From assembly GCA_023145275.1 (NCBI GenBank), contig JAGLEB010000005.1, forward strand, positions 1-15,036: 15,036 nt of DNA, in the 5' to 3' direction. The notes beneath the pieces were generated by a model, which worked only from the letters and a program-made list of their open reading frames with translations, did not search any database and was not told the origin of the DNA. The first letter of the stretch is position 1. Each line of letters starts with the position of its first letter. The DNA comes from Flavobacteriales bacterium. GTDB taxonomy: Bacteria > Bacteroidota > Bacteroidia > Flavobacteriales > JADGDT01. This document shows positions 1 to 8,431 of this stretch, one piece after another. The position numbers and the translations under genes were made by a program.

Positions 1-23
1 ACGAGGTTAAAAGGTTATGAGCT
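1..23. repeat. Left copy of 23-bp direct repeat found at both window ends
   Basis: The first 23 bases, beginning acgaggttaaaaggtt, are identical to bases 15014-15036. The repeat may extend further, because each copy touches a window edge. It contains two AGGTT boxes. It could be a contig terminal overlap, the closure point of a circular molecule, or a genuine dispersed or attachment-type repeat. No recombinase gene is complete in the window. Confidence 0.9.
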
Positions 24-67
24 TGTAACCCTGTCAACCTTTTTTCCTTTAACCTTAACTTAGGTTA
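4..67. repeat. Cluster of inverted AGGTT/AACCT boxes
   Basis: AGGTT occurs at 4-8, 12-16 and 62-66, and its complement AACCT (or AACC) at 27-30, 36-40 and 51-55. They can pair as AGGTTA 4-9 with TAACCT 50-55, AAAGGTT 10-16 with AACCTTT 36-42, GGTTA 13-17 with TAACC 26-30, and TAACCT 50-55 with AGGTTA 62-67. This gives several mutually exclusive hairpins. A further AACCTT lies near 139. The function is unknown; such clusters occur at recombination sites and in dispersed intergenic repeats. Confidence 0.6.
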
Positions 68-429
68 GTAATTACTTTAAACATTATTTTGTATTACCTT
101 TAAATTCGTGGTAGATACTGTGTTAAATTAAGCCTTTCAACCTTAAAATCACCTTTGGACTATCATTTAGGCAATAGTAGAGCAAGAAGCTAGTAAAAAC
201 TATGTAGTGAAAAAATGGTATGCATATAACTACTGATCTCAATAAAAAAATTGGATGTTTATATAATTAAGGTTGTATTAGATTCAGGAAGGCTGAATAC
301 CTTGACATCTGCGTATCAAAAAATATAAGAATAACTAGCAACAATTTTACATATAAAACTTTTCATATATAAAGTTAATTTCTTTGATTTGTAGAAGTCA
401 ACAATTCTATTGTATTTTTTGGAAATTTA
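68..429. other. AT-rich non-coding stretch upstream of the sigma factor
   Basis: No convincing gene is present on either strand. The region is very AT-rich, with scattered AACCTT/AAGGTT words near 139 and 269. It should hold the promoter of the sigma factor gene, but no exact Bacteroidota-type promoter (TTTG then TAnnTTTG) is seen. The nearest candidate, TTTG at 388-391 with TATTTTTTG at 413-421, has one base too many and would start transcription on top of the ATG. Confidence 0.5.
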
Positions 430-999
430 ATGAGAATAGGCAGGAGAAAAAAGGATATCGGGAACCAGGAACTTTTATGGCAAAAGTTCTTGGATAACGA
501 CATGAGCGCTTTTCACAGAATATATCGTGAGAATTACCAGGTACTTTTTTCATATGCCATGAGATTTTATTATGACAAATCTTCAGCAGAAGATTGTTTG
601 CAAACAATGTTTCTAAATATCTTAAACTCAAGGCAAAAGTTACCTAAAGTAAAAAATGTAAAAGCTTACTTGATGAAATCATTGCGAAATCAAATTCTAA
701 ATAGTAAACGTACAAAAATTGATGATTTCCCCTTAATTGCCGATTCTGAATTTGATTTCAAGAAAAAAGGGCTCAATGAAAACGTATACGGACAACTTAA
801 AGAGCTAATAAATAAATTAAGCCCAAGAGAACGAGAGTTAGTCTATCTTAAATATTTCCATGGATTTAGGAGTACCGAAATCTCAACTTTATTAGATATT
901 GAATATCAAACCGTACGTAATATCCTTGCAAATGCTATTACTAAAATGCGTAAGCTTGGAGATAATGTTCTACAATTATTATTTATTCTATTCCGATAA
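430..999 (+). CDS. ECF-type RNA polymerase sigma factor (sigma-70 family)
   Basis: A cytoplasmic alternative sigma factor of 189 residues, the usual size for ECF sigmas. Region 2 covers about residues 20-92, with the characteristic acidic-aromatic segment SSAEDCLQTMFLNIL at 51-65. A linker follows, then region 4 at about 117-176. Region 4 starts with KLSPRERELVYLKYFHG and has a helix-turn-helix near 147-168 for reading the -35 element. No region 3 is present, as expected for ECF sigmas. The start at 430 gives a short basic N-terminus (MRIGRRKK) and no Shine-Dalgarno is visible. The next gene is a FecR-like anti-sigma factor 248 bp downstream, and a SusC receptor with an STN domain follows, so this sigma very likely drives the SusCD locus when its ligand is sensed. 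The exact promoter it reads is not known. Confidence 0.93.
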   Translation: MRIGRRKKDIGNQELLWQKFLDNDMSAFHRIYRENYQVLFSYAMRFYYDKSSAEDCLQTMFLNILNSRQKLPKVKNVKAYLMKSLRNQILNSKRTKIDDFPLIADSEFDFKKKGLNENVYGQLKELINKLSPRERELVYLKYFHGFRSTEISTLLDIEYQTVRNILANAITKMRKLGDNVLQLLFILFR

Positions 1000-1161
1000 T
1001 TCAAAATACATTCCTTGTCCTTTTTTTTTTAATTGATTGGGACTTTAAATCTTTCCCTAACATCCTCACAAGCAACAACACGAAACAATCACCTATTGTC
1101 CAACACCATACCTTATCCAGGCACAGTCATTCTTCATAAAAAAGAAGATCTAAAATGTAAT

Positions 1162-1180
1162 TTTAACATAACTTTAACAT
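1162..1180 (+). promoter_or_regulatory. Twin TTTAACAT boxes one helical turn apart, candidate promoter or operator
   Basis: TTTAACAT occurs at 1162-1169 and again at 1173-1180, 11 bp apart start to start, and is followed by TTTAAACC. The boxes lie 68-86 bp upstream of the anti-sigma start, in the only sizeable gap between the sigma gene and the SusCD block. A near-consensus Bacteroidota -7 box, TACATTTT, lies at 1193-1200. The arrangement fits a regulated promoter for the anti-sigma/SusCD transcript, possibly read by the ECF sigma. That is inference from position and spacing only. Confidence 0.35.
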
Positions 1181-1247
1181 TTAAACCTTAGTACATTTTC
1201 CTCTTTTTCTATCTTAATGCATAGAAGGACGAAATAACGAAAAACAC

Positions 1248-2450
1248 ATGCAAACTAAATTAACAATTGATAAACTACTTCAAAACGATGATTTCATCCA
1301 ATGGAATGTAAGTGGGAAAGACTCTTCATTTCAGGATTGGAATAAAATTATCGATGAAGCCAACTCAACTGACAAGAAGGTTTATGAAGCATCTATAAAG
1401 ATACTTGATAGGCTTTTATCTATTGATGTTGAAGGTCATATTGAAGTTAAAACTGAAGAGTTTATTGATAGTTCTTACATAAAACTTCTAGAAAAATTTG
1501 CTTCAGAGAAGAAGGTGACAAAAGTAATCTCAATAAATAGGATATTGAGTTATGCAGCTGCAATCTTACTTCCTATTGCAATTGTTGGATTAGCCTATAC
1601 ATATCAAGAAACATCAGACTTATTTGAAGATCACTTGTTAGCAGAGCAGTACAATCCTAACAAAATTCAAATCAGAACTAGCGATGGCAAGTATTATACT
1701 ATAGAAGAGAATCAACAATCTAACTGGATTACATCAAATGGATTATTTATTTCTGTTACCAGGGATGAATTAAAAGTACTTAAAGCTGATGATTTTGACA
1801 CAAACATAGATGATAGTTATACAGTTATAATTCCAAGAGGACAGCAATACCAAGTAGCATTAGAAGATGGCACTAAGGTTGAATTAAATTCAGCAACACA
1901 ATTAACATTCAACATTACTGATGCAGAAACTAGGAAAGTTAAACTTGATGGCGAAGCATTTTTCGATGTTGCCAAAGATAAAACTCGCCCTTTTATTGTT
2001 CATACTAAACGTATGGATATCCAAGTATTAGGAACTGAATTTAATGTTTCTACATATGCATCTCCAAATTATTACTCTACTACTCTGGTTGAAGGATCCA
2101 TTAGAGTTACAACAGCAAACGGAAACAATAGACTTATTGAACCCAGTGAACAAGCAAGAATATCACTTGATGGATATAACATAAATGTAAGCAAGGTGGA
2201 TGTCCAAAAAGTTGTATCTTGGACTGCAGGTAGAATGATTTTCAGAAACGAGCCATTAGAAGTGTTAACTGCAAGATTGAGTAGATGGTTCAATATAGAA
2301 TTTAAAATAGATGAGAATATAAAAAATATTAAATTCAACGGAACGATCACTAAAGAAAAGAACCTTCTACATATTCTTCAAATGTTGAAATATACTGAAG
2401 GCTTAAACTATGAAATTGGGAAAGACACTATTAAACTACACAAAAACTAA
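1248..2450 (+). CDS. FecR-family anti-sigma factor with C-terminal DUF4974
   Basis: An inner-membrane anti-sigma regulator of 400 residues, typical of Bacteroidota FecR proteins. The N-terminal cytoplasmic part (about 1-95) would hold the sigma factor. One transmembrane helix lies at about 98-118 (SYAAAILLPIAIVGLAYTY). The periplasmic FecR domain spans about 191-290, with the family signatures IIPRGQQYQVALEDGTKVEL, GEAFFDVAKD and VLGTEFNV. A DUF4974-type domain follows at about 328-397, beginning MIFRNEPLEVLTARLSRWF. In the Fec model the STN domain of the partner TonB-dependent receptor contacts the periplasmic part and releases the sigma factor. The partner here is almost certainly the SusC protein that starts 42 bp downstream. 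The cytoplasmic segment is somewhat diverged, so the sigma contact cannot be mapped by eye. Confidence 0.92.
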   Translation: MQTKLTIDKLLQNDDFIQWNVSGKDSSFQDWNKIIDEANSTDKKVYEASIKILDRLLSIDVEGHIEVKTEEFIDSSYIKLLEKFASEKKVTKVISINRILSYAAAILLPIAIVGLAYTYQETSDLFEDHLLAEQYNPNKIQIRTSDGKYYTIEENQQSNWITSNGLFISVTRDELKVLKADDFDTNIDDSYTVIIPRGQQYQVALEDGTKVELNSATQLTFNITDAETRKVKLDGEAFFDVAKDKTRPFIVHTKRMDIQVLGTEFNVSTYASPNYYSTTLVEGSIRVTTANGNNRLIEPSEQARISLDGYNINVSKVDVQKVVSWTAGRMIFRNEPLEVLTARLSRWFNIEFKIDENIKNIKFNGTITKEKNLLHILQMLKYTEGLNYEIGKDTIKLHKN

Positions 2451-2492
2451 TTAAGCATATATTTAACTATATAACCAAATCATACATAAATT

Positions 2493-5400
2493 ATGAATAA
2501 ACCTTTAACAAAAGTAGTTTCCTGGAAGGGAATTTTGCTCTCATTTTTCCTAATGGGATCCATTCCAAGTCACTCACTTAAAGCCGAAAACATTGTGCTT
2601 GGTAGTTATGTTCAAGATGCAACTATCACAGTACAAAAGAAAATCACATTAAGAGAGTTGTTTAATTTAATAGAGGAAGAGACAAGCTTCGACTTCTTTT
2701 TTAGTTCAAACCTAAAAGGATTAGATAAATCTGTAAACCTAAACCTCAGCAACAAAAGTGTTGATAAGGTATTATCTACTGCATTCTCAAATACAAATCT
2801 AGAATACACTATTTCTGGAAAAGATATCATGATCAGAGAAGCATCTTCTACTCAACAACAAGTTGACCCTGTAAGTGGTGTGGTTTTAGATGAAACTGGC
2901 ACTACCCTACCAGGAGTCAATGTTATGGTGAAGGGTACTACAATAGGATCTTCAACAGATTTTGATGGGAAATTCGAGATAGAGGCATCTAAAGGAGAAA
3001 CTCTAGTGTTCTCTTTTATGGGATACGAAGACTATTTTCTTAAAGTAAATGACGATAGAAATTACACGATTTCTATGATTCCTGCATTCAATGTACTTGA
3101 CGAGATTATTGTTTCGGGAGTAGCATCTGGTACTTCTAAGAAGAAAATGTCAGTATCAGTTGCTAAAATAAATTCTGATGCTATAAACCAAGTACCTCAA
3201 TCATCAGTATCATCATCTCTTCAGGGAAAAGTGGCAGGTGTTACTGTTACTTCTTCAAATGGATCTCCAGGATCGGGTTCTGGTATTCAATTACGTGGTG
3301 CAACAAGTCTTTCTGGAGGGTCTAATCCAATGATTTTACTTGATGGAGTTATCATGCAAGGATCTCTTGCAGATATTAATGTTGATGATGTTGAAACAAT
3401 GGAGGTAGTAAAAGGTGCAGCAGCATCAGCCCTTTACGGTTCAAGAGCTGCAAACGGAGTGGTTGTGATCACAACTCGTCGTGGTTCTTCACTAAAAGAA
3501 GGACAAACTACTGTTACATTCAGAAATGAGGTTGGTGTACAACAAGTAGCAAAATATTTAGACTTAGCAAAATCGCATGTGTATGATCTAGATCCAACAT
3601 GGTTAGATGTTGATACTTATACAAAATTCAAATATGTGAATTACCCTGCTGATTATGTTGGTGGATGGGAACCAGCAATTACAGGAAGTAGAAGAAAAAA
3701 AGAGGATGGTTATATGGATATGCCATATAGAGTGAATAACGATCTACAAAGTTCAATGTTCACAAACGGGCTTTCATACACAAACTATATTGGTGTTGGT
3801 CATAGAGTAAACCACACAAACCTATTTATCTCTTTCGAGAACAATGCCGACCAAGGAGTTGTTGTAGAAACAGGTGGATACAAAAGACAGAGTTTCAGAG
3901 TAAATATTGACCATGCTATATCTGAAAATGTAAAAATTTCAGCTAGTAATAACTACATAATTACATCGAACGATAAAATTCCTGGAGGAACTAGTGCATT
4001 CTTTAATGTATTAATGATGGAGCCAGACGTTGATCTTTTTGCAAAGAACGAAAACGGTCAAGATTACCTTTACTACCCTAACCATTGGTCTACACAAATT
4101 AACAACCCACTGTATGATTTGGCAGTAAAAGATGCAAACTCCACAAAAACACGTTTTTTGGGATCTTATGATCTTAAATGGAGATTTACTGATTGGATGA
4201 GCTTCAAAGGTAGTTATGCTGTAGAGTCGCAAGATTACACCAACGTTCTTTACACACCTAAAGGTTCGTACGTAGGAATGAAATTCGTTGATGGTGAAGC
4301 TGATGGACTAGTGGAATCAGAAGGATCGTACAGTAAAAAAACTTCTAAGATTTTTAATCAGAACTTTAGAGCTACATTAAATTTCAATCATTCGTGGGGA
4401 GAGTTAGACTTTAACGGAAAACTAAGTTACTTACTCGAAGATAATCACTTTGAATACGTTGTTGCAGAAGGATCGAGAATGCAATTGCCAAATCTTCCAT
4501 CATTAGGATATATAAAACAAGAAGATTCTAGAGCTTACGATAGATTAGAAGATATTAAGGCTGAGAATTACTTTGCTATTGTTTCATTAGTTTACAAAGA
4601 CAGATATATTTTTGACGCCCTATATCGTAAAGATGGATCTTCTCTATTTGGAGAAAACGAAAGATGGCACGATTACTTTAGAGTTTCTGGAGCTTACCGA
4701 ATTAGTGAAGATATTAAGATATCTGGTATTGAAGAAATGAAAGTACGTGCTGCTTATGGTACCGCTGGACAAAGACCAGGATTCGACTATCAGTACGAAA
4801 CTTTCTCAATCAACAATGGAGTATTCTCAAAATACACATTGGGTAACAAAGATCTTAAACCGGCACAATCTGCAGAACTAGAAGTTGGATTCGATATTTC
4901 TTTCCTAGAGAGGTTTAGAGCTGAGTTGACGTATTCTCATACAAATTCAACAGATCAGTTTATTAAGGCTCCACTTATGTCTGCTTTCGGAGGATATAGC
5001 TATCAATGGCAAAATGCTGCAGAGATGCAGACAAATACTTTTGAGGCTATGTTTAATGCTAATATTATAAAAACTAACGATTGGAGTTGGGACTTAACTT
5101 TAACTTTCGATAAAACTAGATCAGAAATCACTAAACTTGATGTTGCTGAATACCAAACTGGTCCTCGCTCTGCATTCAAAATTAGAGAAGGAGAAGTTTT
5201 TGGCGGGATGTACGGAGTAGATTTTGTTCGTAACCTAGACCAGATGAAAGAACAACTACCTAGTGGAGGAAACATTGACGATTACATTGTAAATAGCGAT
5301 GGTGTAGTAGTAGAGAAAGCTTACGTTGGAACAACTAACGAAAGAGCTATTCCACTATTAGAAGATGATGGTTCAGAAAAAGAAGTAAAAATAGGAGATA

Positions 5401-5894
5401 TGAACCCTGATTTCAGAATGGGTTTAAATACAACTGTAAGTTACAAAGGCCTTTCTCTATATATGCTTTGGCAATGGAAACAAGGTGGCGATATGTACAA
5501 CGGTACAGCTCAATACTTAGTTAGAGATAACCGCCATGCAATGATGGATCAGATACACACAAAACCAGAGAATAAAAAAACTGTTGATTATTACCAATCT
5601 CTATACGATGCTCAAGCTATTAACGGATTTTGGGTTGAAGACACTTCCTATTTAAGATTGAGAGAGGCTTCGCTTTATTATAATCTAAACAAAGAATCTC
5701 TTGGTAATGTTGGAAACTATATTCAGAATATTAGAATGGGAATAATAGCAAGAAACCTTCTTACATTCACTGCTTACAGTGGTTACGATCCTGAGGCTGG
5801 ATATAGCGTAAATGGAGGTCCTACTTATGCATTTGATAATTACGGATATCCGAACTTCAAAAACTACTCTTTTTCAATTGAACTTAAATTCTAA
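2493..5894 (+). CDS. SusC/RagA-type TonB-dependent outer-membrane receptor with STN domain
   Basis: A 1133-residue TonB-dependent transporter that would import an oligomeric nutrient across the outer membrane, capped by the SusD-like partner. A signal peptide covers about 1-31, with cleavage after SHSLKA. The STN signalling domain is at about 47-115 (ITLRELFNLIEEETSFDFFF). A carboxypeptidase-regulatory-like beta domain is at about 127-195 (LPGVNVMVKGTTIGSSTDFD, DGKFEIE). The TonB-box region is near 203-209 (DEIIVSG). The plug lies at about 213-330, with the SusC signatures LRGATSLSGGSNPMILLDGV and ALYGSRAANGVVVITT. The barrel runs to the terminal aromatic residue of YSFSIELKF. The STN domain, absent from many SusC proteins, matches the FecR/ECF pair upstream. 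The stop is 5 bp before the SusD start, so the two are surely co-transcribed. The substrate cannot be read from sequence; the peptidase downstream hints at peptides. Confidence 0.96.
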   Translation: MNKPLTKVVSWKGILLSFFLMGSIPSHSLKAENIVLGSYVQDATITVQKKITLRELFNLIEEETSFDFFFSSNLKGLDKSVNLNLSNKSVDKVLSTAFSNTNLEYTISGKDIMIREASSTQQQVDPVSGVVLDETGTTLPGVNVMVKGTTIGSSTDFDGKFEIEASKGETLVFSFMGYEDYFLKVNDDRNYTISMIPAFNVLDEIIVSGVASGTSKKKMSVSVAKINSDAINQVPQSSVSSSLQGKVAGVTVTSSNGSPGSGSGIQLRGATSLSGGSNPMILLDGVIMQGSLADINVDDVETMEVVKGAAASALYGSRAANGVVVITTRRGSSLKEGQTTVTFRNEVGVQQVAKYLDLAKSHVYDLDPTWLDVDTYTKFKYVNYPADYVGGWEPAITGSRRKKEDGYMDMPYRVNNDLQSSMFTNGLSYTNYIGVGHRVNHTNLFISFENNADQGVVVETGGYKRQSFRVNIDHAISENVKISASNNYIITSNDKIPGGTSAFFNVLMMEPDVDLFAKNENGQDYLYYPNHWSTQINNPLYDLAVKDANSTKTRFLGSYDLKWRFTDWMSFKGSYAVESQDYTNVLYTPKGSYVGMKFVDGEADGLVESEGSYSKKTSKIFNQNFRATLNFNHSWGELDFNGKLSYLLEDNHFEYVVAEGSRMQLPNLPSLGYIKQEDSRAYDRLEDIKAENYFAIVSLVYKDRYIFDALYRKDGSSLFGENERWHDYFRVSGAYRISEDIKISGIEEMKVRAAYGTAGQRPGFDYQYETFSINNGVFSKYTLGNKDLKPAQSAELEVGFDISFLERFRAELTYSHTNSTDQFIKAPLMSAFGGYSYQWQNAAEMQTNTFEAMFNANIIKTNDWSWDLTLTFDKTRSEITKLDVAEYQTGPRSAFKIREGEVFGGMYGVDFVRNLDQMKEQLPSGGNIDDYIVNSDGVVVEKAYVGTTNERAIPLLEDDGSEKEVKIGDMNPDFRMGLNTTVSYKGLSLYMLWQWKQGGDMYNGTAQYLVRDNRHAMMDQIHTKPENKKTVDYYQSLYDAQAINGFWVEDTSYLRLREASLYYNLNKESLGNVGNYIQNIRMGIIARNLLTFTAYSGYDPEAGYSVNGGPTYAFDNYGYPNFKNYSFSIELKF

Positions 5895-5899
5895 TCTAA

Positions 5900-7444
5900 A
5901 TGAACTTAATTAAGAAATATATATACGTTTTTATTACTGCTCTAGCATTTACAGCTTGTGATAAAAACTTAGAGGTTGAGAACATCAACAGACCAGATTC
6001 TGAAGACGTTCTTAGTAGCCCAGAAGGAGTTAGAGCAGTTGCAAGTGGACTTTTTCAACAGTGGTATTTTATTGAGCAACACAATCTAGATTCTCCAGGC
6101 CCTGCAATGTGGGTAATGGCAGATTGGGGAACAGTTAATTTTGCAAACTATGGAACTAGAGACATGTCAGAAGAGCCTAGAATCTTCTTGAACAACACTC
6201 CTTCTTATGCATATCAAGACAACTACAGAGATTTCTGGAGAAAAATGTACGGAATCATCACATCAGCAAATGATGTTATTAAAGGTATCGATAATGGATT
6301 AATTATTGAAACAAATAGTATAGATGAAACGATGATGGTAAAAGGCTTTGCCAAATTTGTTCAAGGTATAGGAAATGGATACTTGGGGCTTACTTTCGAT
6401 AAAACATATCCCTCTGACGAGAATACAGATTATACCGTATTGGAGCAAGCTGGATACCAGATATCTATTGACATGGCTATCGAACAATTAAAAGAAGCTA
6501 TTGAAATTTTCGAAAACAACGAATTCATTCTTCCTGATGGATGGATGAATGGGAACGTATTTTCTAATGATGATATGGCAAAATTATCTCATTCGTTTAT
6601 TGCTAGATTAATGACATATGCACCTAGAAACAAAGAACAAACAGCTGCACTAAACTGGAATGAAATTCTTGACCACGTAAACAAAGGTATTACTGAAGAC
6701 TTCAATATAGAAGCTGATGGTAAAAGTGGAAACTGGATGCCGTGGATGAAATACTATATGGGACGACCAGGATGGGGAAAACTAGACATGAGAGTAGTTA
6801 ACATGATCGACCCCAAGCAACCAGCTAACTGGCCAGGAGAAAAAAATACTGAAGATTTAGCAAATCAAGGAAAAATTATTTCTAAAGATTTAAGAGTCGA
6901 CGGTGAAAATGGAGGAGATAAATCTAACGACTACTTCTCTTACGACCCATCTAACAACAGACCTGAAAGAGGTTATTTCAGATGGTCTTCATATCGTCAG
7001 AATAGATTTGATGATTTAATTAACGCAAACTTCTACGGTCCAGTTATTATGATGCGTAAAGTTGAAATGGAAATGATAGCTGCAGAAGCTAACCTTATAC
7101 TAAACAACAAAGCTCAGGCAATTTCTATTGTTAACTCTAGTACTAGAATTACAAAAGGAGGTTTAGACCTTATTGACGCAAATGCTGATGTAGAAACAGT
7201 TATGGCTGCTATAGAATATGAGCAAACTTTAGAATTAGGACTTACTGGATTTGGTATAGAATATTTCAATATGAGACGTCACGGCATGTTACAAGATGGA
7301 TCATTATTGCATTTTCCTATGCCTGCTCAACAATCAGATATTCTACTTTTACCTAGATACACTTTTGGAGGAATTTCGCCTCAATATGGAGAACCAAATG
7401 AAGATGTTGCAATTGATGGATGGTATAATCCAACTACTAGATAA
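5900..7444 (+). CDS. SusD/RagB-family outer-membrane nutrient-binding lipoprotein
   Basis: A 514-residue surface lipoprotein that would sit as the lid on the SusC channel and bind the nutrient. The lipobox LAFTAC ends at Cys20. The N-terminus is SusD-like (EVENINRPDSEDVLSSPEGV, about 26-45, then GLFQQW), and the tetratricopeptide-like helical body follows. The conserved C-terminal part includes VIMMRKVEMEMIAAEANLIL near 381-400 and EYEQTLELGLTGFGIEYFNM near 439-458. The stretch just after Cys20 (DKNLEVEN) is acidic enough to resemble a lipoprotein surface-export signal. It starts 5 bp after the SusC stop. SusD proteins bind glycans in polysaccharide loci and peptides in RagAB-type loci; the sequence does not tell which applies here. 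Confidence 0.94.
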   Translation: MNLIKKYIYVFITALAFTACDKNLEVENINRPDSEDVLSSPEGVRAVASGLFQQWYFIEQHNLDSPGPAMWVMADWGTVNFANYGTRDMSEEPRIFLNNTPSYAYQDNYRDFWRKMYGIITSANDVIKGIDNGLIIETNSIDETMMVKGFAKFVQGIGNGYLGLTFDKTYPSDENTDYTVLEQAGYQISIDMAIEQLKEAIEIFENNEFILPDGWMNGNVFSNDDMAKLSHSFIARLMTYAPRNKEQTAALNWNEILDHVNKGITEDFNIEADGKSGNWMPWMKYYMGRPGWGKLDMRVVNMIDPKQPANWPGEKNTEDLANQGKIISKDLRVDGENGGDKSNDYFSYDPSNNRPERGYFRWSSYRQNRFDDLINANFYGPVIMMRKVEMEMIAAEANLILNNKAQAISIVNSSTRITKGGLDLIDANADVETVMAAIEYEQTLELGLTGFGIEYFNMRRHGMLQDGSLLHFPMPAQQSDILLLPRYTFGGISPQYGEPNEDVAIDGWYNPTTR

Positions 7445-7476
7445 TATAAACTAACCAAACATAAAAGAAATACGAA

Positions 7477-8361
7477 ATGAAGAAATTTAATTTAGTAATA
7501 CCGGCATTAATGGTGGCTGCAGCCATTTTCTCATCTTGCGAAAAAGAAGACACAATGTGTTATCCTGGAACTATCATACAAACTGACACTGTATTTGTTA
7601 AAGGAGCAAATCAAACTTTTATTACTCTTACAGGAGAGAGTACAGCTGATGACAGGTTTTATGCATTTAGTGGTGGTTCTGACACTGACTTAAGTACATT
7701 AGATGGAGAGAACTGGACTTATGAAGAGTGGGTTAAGGTTGATCCTGCTGCTTTAATTGGTAGTGCAGATTCGCTTAATGGAGCAACTGCAGGAGGAGCA
7801 TGTATTATGGAGAGAGGTGGAAATTTTGAGCTTTATTTAATCGCTGACTCTAGCTCTGATTTCGCAATTAGATATAACAAATTAGATGGTGATAATATAG
7901 CCATAGGAACTATGACTTCTGCTGGTTTAAGTTTTAACGATTGGGTACACGTAGCTATTTCTAGATCTGCTGCTGATGGTGTTGCAAAATTCTACATCAA
8001 TGGTGTGTTAGTCGATAGTAGTGATGATGCTTTATGGATTCAGCCTGCAGATAGTGACACATGGTTAGATTTCAATTACATGTACAGAGGAGCAAGTATT
8101 AATTTCTTTAAAGGATCTATGGATAACATTAGAGTTTCTTATAACGACAGATACCCTAGTGCATTTACTCCAAATCCTTTTGAAAGATTTGCAGTTGATT
8201 CAAATACTTTACTTCAGTGTGATTTAGATAATAATTTAACTCCGTTTGATCCTCCTACTGATTTCGATAAAGTAGAAATAAAAGGTATTTATGGTTATTA
8301 TATAAAAGTATTAAACACAGCTACTTGGACAAGTGAAGATCATATTCTTCCAACAGAGTAA
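7477..8361 (+). CDS. LamG/concanavalin-A-like domain lipoprotein, likely surface binding protein
   Basis: A 294-residue lipoprotein with lipobox IFSSC ending at Cys21. A LamG-type jelly-roll domain lies at about 58-250, with the hallmarks NWTYEEWVKV, FNDWVHVAISR, VAKFYINGVLVD and MDNIRVS. A short tail follows (about 265-294). It lies 32 bp after the SusD gene, in the slot usually held by SusE/SusF or other surface binding lipoproteins, so an auxiliary ligand-binding role at the cell surface is inferred. No catalytic residues are recognised. The end of the LamG domain and its tail resemble the matching part of the C10 peptidase encoded next, so the two are probably paralogous in this part. LamG domains bind either proteins or glycans, so the ligand stays open. 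Confidence 0.85.
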   Translation: MKKFNLVIPALMVAAAIFSSCEKEDTMCYPGTIIQTDTVFVKGANQTFITLTGESTADDRFYAFSGGSDTDLSTLDGENWTYEEWVKVDPAALIGSADSLNGATAGGACIMERGGNFELYLIADSSSDFAIRYNKLDGDNIAIGTMTSAGLSFNDWVHVAISRSAADGVAKFYINGVLVDSSDDALWIQPADSDTWLDFNYMYRGASINFFKGSMDNIRVSYNDRYPSAFTPNPFERFAVDSNTLLQCDLDNNLTPFDPPTDFDKVEIKGIYGYYIKVLNTATWTSEDHILPTE

Positions 8362-8368
8362 ATAAAAA

Positions 8369-8401
8369 ACTGCTTGGAAGTATTATTAGCTTCCAAGCAG
8401 T
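8369..8401. terminator. Strong hairpin between the LamG lipoprotein and the peptidase gene
   Basis: CTGCTTGGAAG at 8370-8380 pairs perfectly with CTTCCAAGCAG at 8390-8400 around a 9-nt loop, and one more A-T pair closes it. It begins 8 bp after the stop codon. On the + strand the stem is followed by TATTAAC, not a T-run, so it is a weak terminator there. On the - strand the A-run at 8364-8369 would give a T-run, but no minus-strand gene lies here. The likely role is partial termination or protection of the SusCD mRNA 3' end, lowering peptidase expression. Confidence 0.75.
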
Positions 8402-8431
8402 ATATTAACAAGAAAAAACAAGCCAATATTT

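Noticed and set aside
383..421. Bacteroidota-type promoter for the sigma gene (TTTG with TATTTTTTG)
   Set aside because: The -7 box has one extra base and would place the transcription start on the ATG.
407..631. 74-codon open frame on the - strand
   Set aside because: It lies antisense to the start of the clear ECF sigma gene and has no domain or signal features.
1021..1030. Run of ten T after the sigma gene as a terminator
   Set aside because: No stable stem precedes it; only weak AATTAT/ATAATT pairing is possible.
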